Counted from the stretch's first letter, positions 53,585 through 62,465 are shown. The stretch is 64,000 nt of DNA from Bacteroides stercorirosoris (GCF_900142015.1 NZ_FQZN01000013.1:90057-154056); one strand, 5' to 3'. Made by a program: numbers and translations. Notes: a model not told the origin generated them from the sequence alone.

Positions 53585-54160
53585 ATGAGAAAGTACATCG
53601 CAATAATCATCGCGTCGCTTGCCCTTTTTACAGGGCAGGCGCACGCCCAGCGGTGTCTGCCGAAGATGCAGGGCATCGAGGTGAGGGCGGACATGGCGGA
53701 CGGCTTCAATCTCGGCGGCAAGGACGGCGGGTACAGCTTCGGGGCGGCTCTCTCCACCTACACGAAGAAGGGGAACAAGTGGGTGTTCGGTGGCGAATAC
53801 CTGTTGAAGAACAATCCCTACAAGGACACCAAGATACCCGTGGCGCAGTTCACGGCGGAGGGCGGCTATTACTTCAAGATACTGTCGGACGCCCGAAAGA
53901 TTGTTTTCGTCTATGCCGGGGCTTCGGCTCTCGCCGGATATGAGGCGGTAAATTGGGGGAAGAAGGTGCTGCATGACGGCTCCACGCTGCACGACCGGGA
54001 CGCCTTCATCTACGGCGGTGCGCTGACGCTCGATGTGGAGTGTTACGTGGCAGACCGTATCGCCCTGCTTGCCAACCTGCGGGAGCGTTGCCTTTGGGGT
54101 GGCGACACACGGAAGTTCCACACGCAGTTCGGGGTCGGTATCAAGTTCATCATCAACTGA
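53585..54160 (+). CDS. traO: TraO
   Basis: This is a 191-residue exported protein with a signal peptide (about 1-21, ending FTGQAHAQ). It is Gly/Tyr-rich with alternating strands, consistent with an outer-membrane beta-barrel. It begins 2 bases after traN. Confidence 0.85.
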   Translation: MRKYIAIIIASLALFTGQAHAQRCLPKMQGIEVRADMADGFNLGGKDGGYSFGAALSTYTKKGNKWVFGGEYLLKNNPYKDTKIPVAQFTAEGGYYFKILSDARKIVFVYAGASALAGYEAVNWGKKVLHDGSTLHDRDAFIYGGALTLDVECYVADRIALLANLRERCLWGGDTRKFHTQFGVGIKFIIN

Positions 54161-54167
54161 CACGGGC

Positions 54168-55070
54168 ATGGAAAGGACGGAAATAGATGCTGTCAGAAGG
54201 ATGCCGCTTGCGGATTTTCTCGCACGGCTGGGGCATGAGCCTGTCAGAAGGAGCGGTAACGAGCTGTGGTATCTTGCCCCGTACAGGGGCGAGCGCACAT
54301 CCTCTTTCCGTGTGAACGTGGCGAAACAGCTCTGGTACGACTTCGGTTTGGGCAAGGGCGGCGACATCTTCACGCTTGCCGGGGAGTTTCTGCAAAGCGA
54401 TGACTTCATGAAGCAAGCGAAGTTCATAGCGGAAGCCGCCAATATGACGGTTGCCGGATGGGAAAAGCCCGTCTATCTCTCGAAGCCGACCGAATCCGTT
54501 TTTGAGGATGTGGAGGTCGCTCCGCTGCTCCGCTCACTGCTGACGGAGTATTTAGAGGAACGGGGCATCCCTTACGCCATCGCATCCCGTCACTGCTGCC
54601 GCTTGAACTACGGTGTGCGTGGGAAACGGTATTTTGCCGTTGGCTTTCCGAACATGGCAGGTGGCTATGAAGTCAGAAGCCGATATTTCAAGGGTTGCAT
54701 ACCTCCGAAGTCTGTATCACTGGTAAAGGCGAATGACATCCCGGCTGACGAGTGCCTCGTGTTCGAGGGCTTCATGGACTTTCTCTCTGCCGTGACGCTT
54801 GGTGTAACCGGTAACGCTGACTGTCTTGTGCTGAACTCAGTCGCCAACGTGGAGAAGGCGGCGGGATTGCTGGACGGATACGGGCGCATCGGCTGCTTCC
54901 TCGACCGTGACGAAGCCGGACGGCGGACGCTTGCCGCACTTACCATGCGATACGGGGAACGTGTCACCGACCGTTCCTCCCTCTATGACGGTTGCAAGGA
55001 CTTGAACGAGTACCTGCAACTGACAACGAAAAAACAGAAAAACAACCATCTAAAAATCGAAGAACAATGA
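54168..55070 (+). CDS. traP: TraP, primase-like Toprim protein
   Basis: This is a 300-residue protein. A zinc-less CHC2-like start (NELWYLAPYRGERTSSFRVN) and a LGKGGDIFTLAGEF segment lead to a Toprim domain with FEGFMDFLSAV and GCFLDRDEAGRRT near residues 205-255. DnaG-like primases on conjugative elements can prime the transferred strand. The start at 54168 is preferred over 54033. Confidence 0.85.
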   Translation: MERTEIDAVRRMPLADFLARLGHEPVRRSGNELWYLAPYRGERTSSFRVNVAKQLWYDFGLGKGGDIFTLAGEFLQSDDFMKQAKFIAEAANMTVAGWEKPVYLSKPTESVFEDVEVAPLLRSLLTEYLEERGIPYAIASRHCCRLNYGVRGKRYFAVGFPNMAGGYEVRSRYFKGCIPPKSVSLVKANDIPADECLVFEGFMDFLSAVTLGVTGNADCLVLNSVANVEKAAGLLDGYGRIGCFLDRDEAGRRTLAALTMRYGERVTDRSSLYDGCKDLNEYLQLTTKKQKNNHLKIEEQ

Positions 55071-55570
55071 ACATACTGAACAACAGAAACAAGAGAACAT
55101 CAATATTCAAGGCAGTGGCGTTATGCCTGATAGCCGCCATGTCATTCACCCTCGTGTCATGTGACGATGACATGGACATCCAGCAGTCCTATCCCTTCAC
55201 GGTGGAGGTCATGCCCGTGCCGAACAAGGTAGTAAAGGGGCAGACAGTGGAAATCCGCTGTGAACTGAAAAAGGAGGGCGACTTTTCGGGTACGCTCTAT
55301 ACCATCCGCTATTTCCAGTTCGAGGGGGAAGGCTCGCTCAAAATGGATAACGGCATCACCTTCCTGCCTAACGACCGCTACCTGCTGGAGAACGAAAAAT
55401 TCCGCCTGTACTACACGGCGGCGGGTGATGAGGCGCATAATTTCATCGTGGTGGTGGAGGATAACTTTAGCAACTCCTACGAACTGGAATTTGACTTCAA
55501 CAACAGGAATGTAAAGGACGACGATCTTACCATCGTTCCCATCGGCAACTTCAGCCCCTTGTTGAAATGA
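55067..55570 (+). CDS. traQ: TraQ (DUF3872) lipoprotein
   Basis: This is a 167-residue protein. A signal ends TLVSCDDD, so Cys at about residue 31 is lipidated. The body is a DUF3872 beta domain. It overlaps traP by 4 bases and the lysozyme gene by 4 bases, so translation of the three is coupled. Confidence 0.87.
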   Translation: MNILNNRNKRTSIFKAVALCLIAAMSFTLVSCDDDMDIQQSYPFTVEVMPVPNKVVKGQTVEIRCELKKEGDFSGTLYTIRYFQFEGEGSLKMDNGITFLPNDRYLLENEKFRLYYTAAGDEAHNFIVVVEDNFSNSYELEFDFNNRNVKDDDLTIVPIGNFSPLLK

Positions 55571-56094
55571 TGCGTGTATTCATGACAATGCTCTGTTCAC
55601 TTCTGACGGTCTGTTCTGTGTCCGCGCAGATCAGCCGCCAAGAGGGAACGGACGGGCAGGCGGCAATCTACCGACTGCCGCTTATGGAACGTGCTTTTTT
55701 ATGCTGCCGCTACTTTGAAGGCTGGCACTCAGAAAAACACTACCCATACGTCGGTTGGGGTCACAAACTTTTGCCAAACGAGAAGTATTCGGCACGAACC
55801 ATGACAAAACGGGATGCGGATGAACTTTTGCGGAAAGACCTGCGCAAATTTGTCGCCATGTTCCGTAAATTCGGGGTTGATTCGATTTTGCTTGGCACGT
55901 TAGCTTACAATGTGGGACCGGCGAAGCTGTTAGGCAGCAAAACAATCCCCAAAAGCACCTTAATCAAGAAGCTGGAAGCTGGTGACAGGAACATCTACCG
56001 TGAGTATATAGCCTTCTGCAACTACAAAGGAAAACGCCACGCCATGCTGCTCAAACGGAGAAAGGCGGAGTTTGCGCTGTTGTATATCCCATAA
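55567..56094 (+). CDS. Lysozyme of the tra operon (GH24-like)
   Basis: This is a 175-residue exported protein. A signal peptide is at about residues 1-21 (VCSVSAQ), then YFEGWHSEKHYPYVGWGHKLL, the catalytic E and the GWGH strand of phage-type lysozyme. It should open peptidoglycan for the mating channel. It is the last tra gene. Confidence 0.85.
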   Translation: MMRVFMTMLCSLLTVCSVSAQISRQEGTDGQAAIYRLPLMERAFLCCRYFEGWHSEKHYPYVGWGHKLLPNEKYSARTMTKRDADELLRKDLRKFVAMFRKFGVDSILLGTLAYNVGPAKLLGSKTIPKSTLIKKLEAGDRNIYREYIAFCNYKGKRHAMLLKRRKAEFALLYIP

Positions 56095-56581
56095 AAGGAC
56101 TGACAAAACTGGCAAAAGACGTGCCATATTTAACTTGGCACGTCTTTTGCTCTATCACTTGATAGATTATCGTAGGATTTTCTCGTTAATTGACATCGTT
56201 GAGCCATTTTTGCCTATCGGTTTCCAAATAACACTTCAAGTTGTAAGTGTTGTGAGAGCAATACAAAACATAGTTATTAACCATAAAAAGTATAGCGAAA
56301 TTATGAAGAAAGTATTTAGGAAAATTCAGAAAGGAACAACAAAAATGATTGAACGTATCAAATCGTTGGGGGAAATGGAGACGAAGCAGAAATGTGTAGT
56401 TCAACGGTTCGAGATTATCATTCCCCTCCACCAAAAAATAACGACCCAATATATAGCCTCCGCAAGTTTTACTTGCGGATTTTTTAGTTATCGCAGATTG
56501 GACAAAGGTTTCTTTGCTACTTTCTTTGTCCGCCATCATGCTCACTGAAAGAAAGTAGGGCGGCTCTCGCCGCCCCGCCAC
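56095..56581. other. Region after the tra operon
   Basis: This 487-bp region holds a terminator hairpin at 56460-56486 (listed separately) and no convincing gene. A frame with ATG at about 56303 reads into the terminator and is doubtful. It lies between the convergent tra operon and the right-end operon. Confidence 0.4.
56460..56486 (+). terminator. Terminator of the tra operon
   Basis: CCGCAAG and CTTGCGG form a 7-bp stem with a TTTTA loop, then ATTTTTTA. It lies 366 bases after the lysozyme gene; no nearer terminator is visible. Confidence 0.75.
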
Positions 56582-56890
56582 TCAAAAGCGTGTGTAAAGT
56601 CCCGTCACCATCGTGAACATTTCCTCCAGCATATCAAAATAGATACCCTCGTGTACGGCAATGTCCTTTGTCTTGCACTCAAAGGTCTTTTTGCTGAACG
56701 TCCTGCGGTAGAAGCGCATATTGTAGAGGTCTGCCCCTTCGTCATAGATGATGTCAAGGCGGTTGGCACTTGTTTTGTTCCTTGCAAGGCTCATCCGTAA
56801 GCCGTTGCCCATATCTATGAAATCACGGCTACCTGTCATGGCGGTGAAGCGTTTTCCGCCTATCTGCTGTAATATCGTCTTGGCTATCAT
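56582..56890 (-). CDS. Small right-end protein, unknown
   Basis: This is a 102-residue protein from the ATG at 56890 (MIAKTILQQIGGKRF). It has no membrane segment or known motif. Similar small proteins are found at the right end of Bacteroides ICEs. Longer starts upstream (57001) would overlap the neighbouring gene. Function unknown. Confidence 0.65.
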   Translation of the reverse strand: MIAKTILQQIGGKRFTAMTGSRDFIDMGNGLRMSLARNKTSANRLDIIYDEGADLYNMRFYRRTFSKKTFECKTKDIAVHEGIYFDMLEEMFTMVTGLYTRF

Positions 56891-56943
56891 ATCTTTTGTT
56901 TTTAGGGTTTTAAGTATTGGCGGTGCGGACACCGCCATCCCGT

Positions 56944-57189
56944 TCAAAATTCTCGCATTTCGGAAATGGGGGTCTGCCGTTGTAGCCACTCTTTCACACA
57001 TTCCATATTGTACTCGCTCGTGATGACTGCCGTATGGCTGTCGGTGGCGGTGAAACGTGTGCTTTCGTAATCATCTATCCACCCCTTGAGGGTGTCCGTT
57101 CCCCACGCTCCGGTATCGTCAAAGATACCGTCCAATGCCGTGATAGGTTCGCTGAACTTGACTATCAGCGTTTGATAGGTCGTGTTCAT
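56944..57189 (-). CDS. Small right-end protein, unknown
   Basis: This is an 81-residue protein beginning MNTTYQTLIVKFSEPITALDGI. Its start overlaps the stop of the DUF3873 gene by 4 bases. It is acidic with no recognised domain. Confidence 0.7.
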   Translation of the reverse strand: MNTTYQTLIVKFSEPITALDGIFDDTGAWGTDTLKGWIDDYESTRFTATDSHTAVITSEYNMECVKEWLQRQTPISEMREF

Positions 57190-57419
57190 AGTCTGTCCTC
57201 CTTTCCCTTCTTTGCGTTCAGCCACTTGTCCCGTGCGGCTCGGCACTCGTCCAACGTGGGTTTGACACAAGAGAACAATTCTCTGTCTATGGGGTGGCGG
57301 TAGTCGTACTGCACAAGTGTCCGCCTGCGTCTTCCGATACCCGATTGGAAACGCTCGTATTTCTCCGTACCTGCTTCCGCGCAGGTGCTTACTCCGTTGA
57401 TGGTCATTCGTGTTGTCAT
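57186..57419 (-). CDS. DUF3873 protein
   Basis: This is a 77-residue protein. MTINGVSTCAEAGTEKYERF and YDYRHPIDRELFSCVKPTLDECR match what I recall of DUF3873, present near the right end of CTnDOT-like elements. Role unknown. Confidence 0.8.
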   Translation of the reverse strand: MTTRMTINGVSTCAEAGTEKYERFQSGIGRRRRTLVQYDYRHPIDRELFSCVKPTLDECRAARDKWLNAKKGKEDRL

Positions 57420-57438
57420 AATGTTGCTTTTTAGATGG

Positions 57439-57696
57439 TTAAAAATGTACTGACAGAACTCTGTTCTTCATCACCATTTCGGGGTTGCTTGTGTAGCGTT
57501 GGTGCAGGTAGAAATGGTGTGAGCCGAAGCCGTAAAGGAAAAACTTGTCAAGTTCGTGCTTCTCGGCAAACTCCTTTACGCTCTTTCTCAATTCCCCCTC
57601 ACTCGTTGTGAGAGTGAGGAGGTTCACAAATTCAAGGAACATCGTGGGGATTGCATCATCCCACACACAAATCATACTTTCAATTCTTACTTCCAT
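57439..57696 (-). CDS. Small right-end protein, unknown
   Basis: This is an 85-residue protein with no recognised motif. It lies in the minus-strand operon between PcfJ-like and DUF3873 genes. Confidence 0.6.
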   Translation of the reverse strand: MEVRIESMICVWDDAIPTMFLEFVNLLTLTTSEGELRKSVKEFAEKHELDKFFLYGFGSHHFYLHQRYTSNPEMVMKNRVLSVHF

Positions 57697-57720
57697 ATCA
57701 ATGTTGTTTTAGGGGTTATG

Positions 57721-59052
57721 CTATGCCGCTTTCATCCGCTCACGGATAAGGTTGGCGTTCTTGTTCACAAGGTCTATGATGCGCTCGTGATATTCGGTGT
57801 CCTGGTTGTGCTTGCCGTGGCACTGCACCACTTCGAGGGTTCGCAAGTCCACCTCTACGGTTTCAATAATCTCATCGCCAATCCTTGCCGATAGTATGAG
57901 GGTGTCGGCTTTCTTGTAGTATCCACTGCCAAACACGCAGATGCCCTGCGTCTTGCCCTCGTTGTAATACTCGTCTATGCTTTCAAGCACCTTGACGATT
58001 ATTTCCTCGTCCGTGATTACCAAGCCGAAGAATTTGGATTTGTTGGCGATGAAATCCTCCGCATCTTTCTTTCGTTGGAGTTGTCGCTGTTGCTCACGCT
58101 CACGCCTTTCAATCTCCCAACGGCGTTGCTCTGCGGCTCTTTCCTTCTCGTGTATGGCTTCAATTTTTCGGGTTGCGTTGTCGTGTGCCGCCATGAAATC
58201 TTCGGGACAGATGTTCTTCGGGTTACGGAGGTCTTGACCGAGTTTTTTGAGCATACGCAGATAGTCGCACCACATTGAGAGGTTGTCTATCTGATACTTG
58301 TGACGCTTGGCAATCAGATATGATGCCCAACATTCATCGGCAGTACGGGTATTGAAAAGAAAGTGTTTCATGACCTCAATCTCACCGCCTTTCATAAGGG
58401 TTTCAATTCTTGGGTCTGAAAGCAAGGCTTTGAAAAGACGCACGGGGGAGATGCCGTGGAAATCGCCCTTGAAGCCGTTACGTCTGAGTTGGGGCAATAT
58501 CCTCATCTTTGGATATGCACAGCTTCTTGCCACCACATCATCGTATAGGCTGTTGTGCGGTCTTACCTCCATATCGCTGCCTAATGCCCACACATCGCAA
58601 TAGCAGAAAAGGAAGCCACGGAGCAACGCCATGTCCGTAACCTTGCCGTCGGGTGAAATCCAACGCTGCACGACCTCGTGGCAGTAGAAACGCATCGGTT
58701 CGCCTTTCCTGCTCTCGCATCTGACCTGCGCCACGCGGATTACCTGATACCCTTTGCAGGTGGTTATCACGCTGAAATTCTGCGTTTCCTTGTAGATGCG
58801 TCTGCGTGTGTCCTGCACTTTGAGTTCGGCATGGCATTTGGGGCAGGTGCAGCCTTCAAGGGTGTCGCATAGTCCGCTGTCGCTGTGCCACTCGTGACCG
58901 CAGTCGGAACAGGTGATGTTCCCTTTCTTGGTGCGGTAGCCGATATGCTCAACGCAGTGGCGGTATGCCCAATCTATTTGTGTCGCTGATATGGGGCGAA
59001 GGTTGGCGGAAAGTCTTGCCACCTCTTTCTGTATCTTGGTCTTCGGTTTCAT
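57721..59052 (-). CDS. PcfJ-like protein
   Basis: This is a 443-residue protein. A zinc-binding CSDCGHEWHSD and CPKCHAEL are at about residues 48-78 (four Cys). The central part with RFYCHEVVQRW and YDDVVARSCAYPKMRILPQLRRNGFKG matches PcfJ-type proteins of conjugative plasmids and ICEs. A charged Gln/Arg coiled coil is near 310-340. It overlaps the PcfK-like gene by 4 bases. Confidence 0.8.
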   Translation of the reverse strand: MKPKTKIQKEVARLSANLRPISATQIDWAYRHCVEHIGYRTKKGNITCSDCGHEWHSDSGLCDTLEGCTCPKCHAELKVQDTRRRIYKETQNFSVITTCKGYQVIRVAQVRCESRKGEPMRFYCHEVVQRWISPDGKVTDMALLRGFLFCYCDVWALGSDMEVRPHNSLYDDVVARSCAYPKMRILPQLRRNGFKGDFHGISPVRLFKALLSDPRIETLMKGGEIEVMKHFLFNTRTADECWASYLIAKRHKYQIDNLSMWCDYLRMLKKLGQDLRNPKNICPEDFMAAHDNATRKIEAIHEKERAAEQRRWEIERREREQQRQLQRKKDAEDFIANKSKFFGLVITDEEIIVKVLESIDEYYNEGKTQGICVFGSGYYKKADTLILSARIGDEIIETVEVDLRTLEVVQCHGKHNQDTEYHERIIDLVNKNANLIRERMKAA

Positions 59053-59465
59053 AAGCCTAAATCAAATAATGAGGGTTGGGGTTGGTTTTCTTTTCTCGCT
59101 GACGGTCTGTGGCGGTTCTGCAACTTGCGGAGTTCCTCCTCTTGGTATTTGCGGACAGCGTTCTGACGTGCCTCCGCCTTTTCCTCTGCCGTGAGTTTCA
59201 CAACGTGGTTCACAACCACTTGGCAGTCCATCGGTTTGCCCACCTCTATCTCGTTTTCCTCATAGTAGTGGATGGCTTGCCCGAATATCTCTCCGTCCGT
59301 GAAACCGTTGCAACCGCTTTTCTGCACATAGTTCAGAATGTGGGTCACGCACTCGTCCATGTTCTTGGCAGGGTTGCGGTACTTCTTTGCAAATAGCGCA
59401 TCTTCCTCCGCACGCTGTTCCAAGTACATATATATCGTTCTCTTGAAATGGTCTGTTCCTTTCAT
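59049..59465 (-). CDS. PcfK-like protein
   Basis: This is a 138-residue protein. It starts MKGTDHFKRTIYMYLEQRAEEDALFAKKY and continues KNMDECVTHILNYVQKSGCNGFTDGEIFGQAIHYYEE, the PcfK-like layout. A Lys/Gln-rich tail follows. The pair with PcfJ is conserved in many conjugative elements. Confidence 0.8.
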   Translation of the reverse strand: MKGTDHFKRTIYMYLEQRAEEDALFAKKYRNPAKNMDECVTHILNYVQKSGCNGFTDGEIFGQAIHYYEENEIEVGKPMDCQVVVNHVVKLTAEEKAEARQNAVRKYQEEELRKLQNRHRPSARKENQPQPSLFDLGL

Positions 59466-59478
59466 ATCGCTGTCATTT

Positions 59479-59700
59479 TTAGATTATCTGTTTCAGTATC
59501 TCTCTCCAATAGGTCGGCTCTACCTCGCTGAGAAGGAAGTCCATGAAATCCCTCCGTGCGTCCTTGTTCAGTTCGTGGTACAATCTTCGGAAAGTTTCAA
59601 AATTGCCGTTGATGTACGTTTCCACCATATACACGAAGATGTTGTCCACCTCGTAATATCTGCACTGCTGCGCTGCCGTCTTGCTGTTTCTTTTTGCCAT
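59479..59700 (-). CDS. Small acidic protein, unknown
   Basis: This is a 73-residue protein from the ATG at 59700 (MAKRNSKTAAQQCRYYEVDNIFVYM). The open frame is longer upstream but that part lies in the neighbouring membrane gene. Function unknown. Confidence 0.55.
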   Translation of the reverse strand: MAKRNSKTAAQQCRYYEVDNIFVYMVETYINGNFETFRRLYHELNKDARRDFMDFLLSEVEPTYWREILKQII

Positions 59701-59711
59701 GTCGGTAAGGG

Positions 59712-59927
59712 TTAAAGGGTGAATAACCAAAGGATGAAGCCAAAGAAGGCAATGGTGGAAAGGATAGCCACGATTACACCTATCGCCACTCGGAACACTC
59801 CGTTTACAATCTCTCTGATGATGCCCCAAAGGATGCCGAACACCCCGAAGGCGGTGCGCATCATCAAGCCGCATATCGCCAACCCGATGTGTTGCGCCAT
59901 TTGTCTGAAATTTGCCGTTGCCGTCAT
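59712..59927 (-). CDS. Small membrane protein, first gene of the right-end operon
   Basis: This is a 71-residue protein. Hydrophobic stretches (about 15-32 and 40-70) leave few polar residues. The first in-frame ATG is at 59927. No homologue is recognised. Confidence 0.6.
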   Translation of the reverse strand: MTATANFRQMAQHIGLAICGLMMRTAFGVFGILWGIIREIVNGVFRVAIGVIVAILSTIAFFGFILWLFTL

Positions 59928-60591
59928 ATCTTCGCTGTTTTTGATTTTTTTGTTTTTAATGCGGATTCAAGAGCTGAGGGAGTTGAGTTTCAAACTATCT
60001 TATCTGCCTCTCGTTTATCCGACATTTTTTTTATGCGTCTTTCTGTCGCATCGGTCGTTTTCGTTTCGGGTGCTTGAAAAGGTAGGGATTAGGGAATGCA
60101 AGGTTTTTCGGTCAAAATACTACCCGCAGGGCTGGAGATTTTTACCGAAAACAGGAGGCTTGACCTTGCTTTCCCGTCCAATCCCGGAATTACCTTTGCG
60201 CCCAGAACGAAAATGACTGACTGATGCGGCTTACTGAAAGGCGCAAAATGGAGGTAAACGAAAACAGAGGCAGATTGTGTAGAAAAAAACTTCAGGGGAA
60301 AATCCGTAAAAAAAAGAATCACCAAAAGGAAAAAGACATCACCGGAAGCGTGAAAAGGGCAAACCACAACAAAGGAAGTATGATTGTTTCCGATCCGACG
60401 GAACTTGTTCAGCCGGGTGGCAACAATCATTCTTCCCGGTTTGTCCGGCTGTGTGTGGGCGCCTGTTTCATTCATGGGGCAGGCTGACACACTCTGCATT
60501 CACTTTCCGCTTCCGGCAAAAGAGACAGCGAAAAAAGAAAAATCATTTGAAAACCCGTAAAAGCACCTCTTGGCATAGGCGCAAAAGAAAG
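59928..60591. other. Non-coding right-end region
   Basis: This 664-bp stretch shows frames on both strands (60224-60487 plus; 60089-60499 minus) but neither has a recognised domain, clear start context or expected composition. The promoter of the right-end minus-strand operon should lie near 59928-60000, but I see no clear TAnnTTTG there. Confidence 0.4.
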
Positions 60592-60644
60592 GGGCATTGC
60601 TTCATCTGTCTAAACATCGTTTAGGCGTGAGGCAATGCCCTTTT
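60592..60644. repeat. Two-level hairpin near the right end
   Basis: GGGCATTGC and GCAATGCCC (9 bp perfect) enclose a 31-nt loop that contains CTAAAC/GTTTAG with a 3-nt loop. TTTT follows on the plus strand. It may be a terminator or a protein-binding or recombination structure. Confidence 0.65.
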
Positions 60645-60818
60645 CTCCAGCTATGCGGTAGTCGGCACACGTTTGTTCCAAACTCGTTTTGGGCAATGGT
60701 GTGCCGACGGACAATACCGCTTTTACGGAAAATTCTTATGAATGAGGGGATAAAAAACGGGAGTTTATATCAAAATCTCGAATTAAATAGCTACTTTTGC
60801 ATACGAAGAGTTCTTTGA

Positions 60819-60934
60819 AGGTTACGCAACGCGCAGAAGGATAATGCAGTAGATAACTAACTAAATCGTAACCTATTACTATCAAGAGCAATTAACCTAC
60901 GCTCATTTCCAATAAATTACACTCTTTTCGTAAC
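60819..60934. other. Right-end GTTACG sites, possible integrase arm sites
   Basis: AGGTTACG at 60819-60826, CGTAACCT (its inverse) at 60867-60874, and CGTAAC at 60929-60934. Matches occur at the left end (12002 exact). These are probably arm-type sites for IntDOT, or sites for the excision proteins. Confidence 0.5.
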
Positions 60935-60942
60935 TTCTCGTC

Positions 60943-60952
60943 GCAAAGATAC
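60943..60952 (-). other. attR core (GTATCTTTGC)
   Basis: GCAAAGATAC reads GTATCTTTGC on the minus strand. The likely five-base coupling sequence is TCGTC (60938-60942). Joined to the left chromosome, it rebuilds a HAD promoter of TATCTTTG with CAAA (TTTG on the minus strand) at 60970-60973, 18 bases away. Confidence 0.75.
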
Positions 60953-61011
60953 AAATCTTCTTGAAATAACAAAGCGTTACCTTTCACTGTATGGGGCAAA
61001 TCTGAAACAAA

Positions 61012-61043
61012 TTTGCATATAATTTCATAATAATGTATTTTTG
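61012..61043 (+). promoter_or_regulatory. Promoter for the POT transporter
   Basis: TTTG at 61012-61015 and TATTTTTG at 61036-61043 are 20 bases apart, a near-ideal Bacteroides promoter, 33 bases before the ATG at 61077. Confidence 0.75.
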
Positions 61044-61076
61044 CGCTTAATTTTCACTAACAAACATAATATTAGG

Positions 61077-62465
61077 ATGACTCAATCACCCCAAAAAGTA
61101 TCTAAAGGGTTCACTAAAGCCTTTTGGGTAAGCAATACGGTCGAACTCTTCGAGCGTATGGCATATTATGCCGTTTTCATTGTTCTTACCATCTATCTTT
61201 CTACAATTTTAGGCTTCAATGACTTTGAAGCGAGTATGATTTCCGGCTTATTTTCCGGAGGTCTTTATCTTTTGCCTATCTTTACGGGAGCTTATGCCGA
61301 TAAGATAGGTTTCCGGAAATCGATGATTGTTGCTTTCTCACTTTTATCTGTCGGATATTTGGGATTGGGAATTCTCCCTACCCTGCTCGAAGCTGCCGGT
61401 TTGGTGGAATATGGTAAAGTGACCCGTTTCACCGGACTGCCGGATAGCGACAGCCGCTGGATGATTGTCCCCGTACTCTTTGTCATTATGGTGGGTGGCT
61501 CGTTCATCAAGTCCATCATTTCAGCTTCGGTGGCAAAGGAAACGACGGAGGCAACCCGTGCACGTGGTTATTCCATCTTTTATATGATGGTGAATATCGG
61601 TGCTTTCACCGGAAAAACCGTAATAGATCCGTTGCGTAACGTTATTGGCGACCAGGCTTATATTTATATTAATTATTTCTCGGCTGCGATGACGATAATG
61701 GCGTTGCTTTCCGTCATCCTGCTTTATAAATCCACCCACACAGCGGGTGAAGGAAAAAGTATGCGTGAAATCGGGCAAGGCTTCCTGCGCATTGTCACCA
61801 ACTGGCGCCTGCTGATTCTTATCCTGATTGTAACGGGTTTCTGGATGGTACAGCAGCAGCTGTATGCCACGATGCCTAAGTACGTAATCCGTATGGCGGG
61901 CGAAACGGCCAAACCTGGTTGGATAGCCAATGTGAACCCGTTTGTGGTAGTTTGCTGTGTTAGTTTCGTAACACGCTTGATGGCGAAACGTTCGGCCATT
62001 ACTTCCATGAATATCGGCATGTTCCTCATTCCGTTTTCGGCTCTGCTGATGGCATGCGGCAACTTACTCGGCAATGATGTGATAAGCGGAATGAGTAACA
62101 TTACACTGATGATGATAGCGGGTATCGTGATACAGGCCTTGGCAGAATGCTTCATTTCACCACGTTATCTGGAATACTTCTCCCTGCAAGCTCCTAAGGG
62201 TGAAGAAGGTATGTATCTTGGGTTCAGCCATCTCCATTCTTTCCTCTCTTCTATTTTCGGTTTTGGTATTGCCGGAGTATTGTTGACAAAATACTGTCCC
62301 GATCCCGTGCTTTTTGAGACCCGTGAGGCTTGGGAAGCTGCCAGTGCAAATGCGCATTATATCTGGTATTACTTTGCCGCTATCGGTCTGATATCCGCTC
62401 TGGCTTTGTTAGTATTTGCCAAAATCACCGCATCCATCGACAAAAAGAAGAAAGGCACAGTCTGA
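61077..62465 (+). CDS. POT-family peptide/proton symporter
   Basis: This is a 462-residue inner-membrane transporter with about 12 helices. The first helix has SNTVELFERMAYYAVFIV, the POT E-x-x-E-R-F/M-x-Y-Y signature. GYSIFYMMVNIGAF in mid-protein is the second family motif. It should import di- and tripeptides. The start at 61077 is preferred over 61041 because of the promoter and spacing. It is the first gene to the right of the element. Confidence 0.88.
   Translation: MTQSPQKVSKGFTKAFWVSNTVELFERMAYYAVFIVLTIYLSTILGFNDFEASMISGLFSGGLYLLPIFTGAYADKIGFRKSMIVAFSLLSVGYLGLGILPTLLEAAGLVEYGKVTRFTGLPDSDSRWMIVPVLFVIMVGGSFIKSIISASVAKETTEATRARGYSIFYMMVNIGAFTGKTVIDPLRNVIGDQAYIYINYFSAAMTIMALLSVILLYKSTHTAGEGKSMREIGQGFLRIVTNWRLLILILIVTGFWMVQQQLYATMPKYVIRMAGETAKPGWIANVNPFVVVCCVSFVTRLMAKRSAITSMNIGMFLIPFSALLMACGNLLGNDVISGMSNITLMMIAGIVIQALAECFISPRYLEYFSLQAPKGEEGMYLGFSHLHSFLSSIFGFGIAGVLLTKYCPDPVLFETREAWEAASANAHYIWYYFAAIGLISALALLVFAKITASIDKKKKGTV

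Larger units (their letters stand above)
11767..60942 (+). mobile_element. CTnDOT/CTnERL-family integrative conjugative element with tet(Q)
   Basis: This is a complete element of about 49.2 kb. The ends are set by IntDOT core sequences GCAAAGTTAC (11767-11776) and GCAAAGATAC (60943-60952), both GTAnnTTTGC on the minus strand. It contains int, xis2c, xis2d, orf3, exc, tet(Q), rteA, rteB, rteC, mobA-C and traA-Q in the order known for CTnDOT. No ermF region is present, so it resembles CTnERL, which is about 52 kb, more than the 65-kb CTnDOT. All modules look intact. It also carries a DUF4143/KAP cargo between rteC and mobC. The exact base of the right boundary is inferred from the core and the five-base coupling sequence, not from comparison with an empty site. 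Confidence 0.9.

Noticed and set aside
56072..56548. 158-residue plus-strand frame after the lysozyme gene
   Set aside because: It starts inside the lysozyme gene and runs through the terminator hairpin; no homologue is recognised.
60089..60499. Minus-strand frame of 136 residues near the right end
   Set aside because: Composition is atypical and no start context or family is seen; an overlapping plus-strand frame is equally doubtful.
60791..60800. CTACTTTTGC as the right attachment core
   Set aside because: It has C instead of G at the first base and the wrong orientation; GCAAAGATAC at 60943 fits the core and rebuilds an intact promoter.
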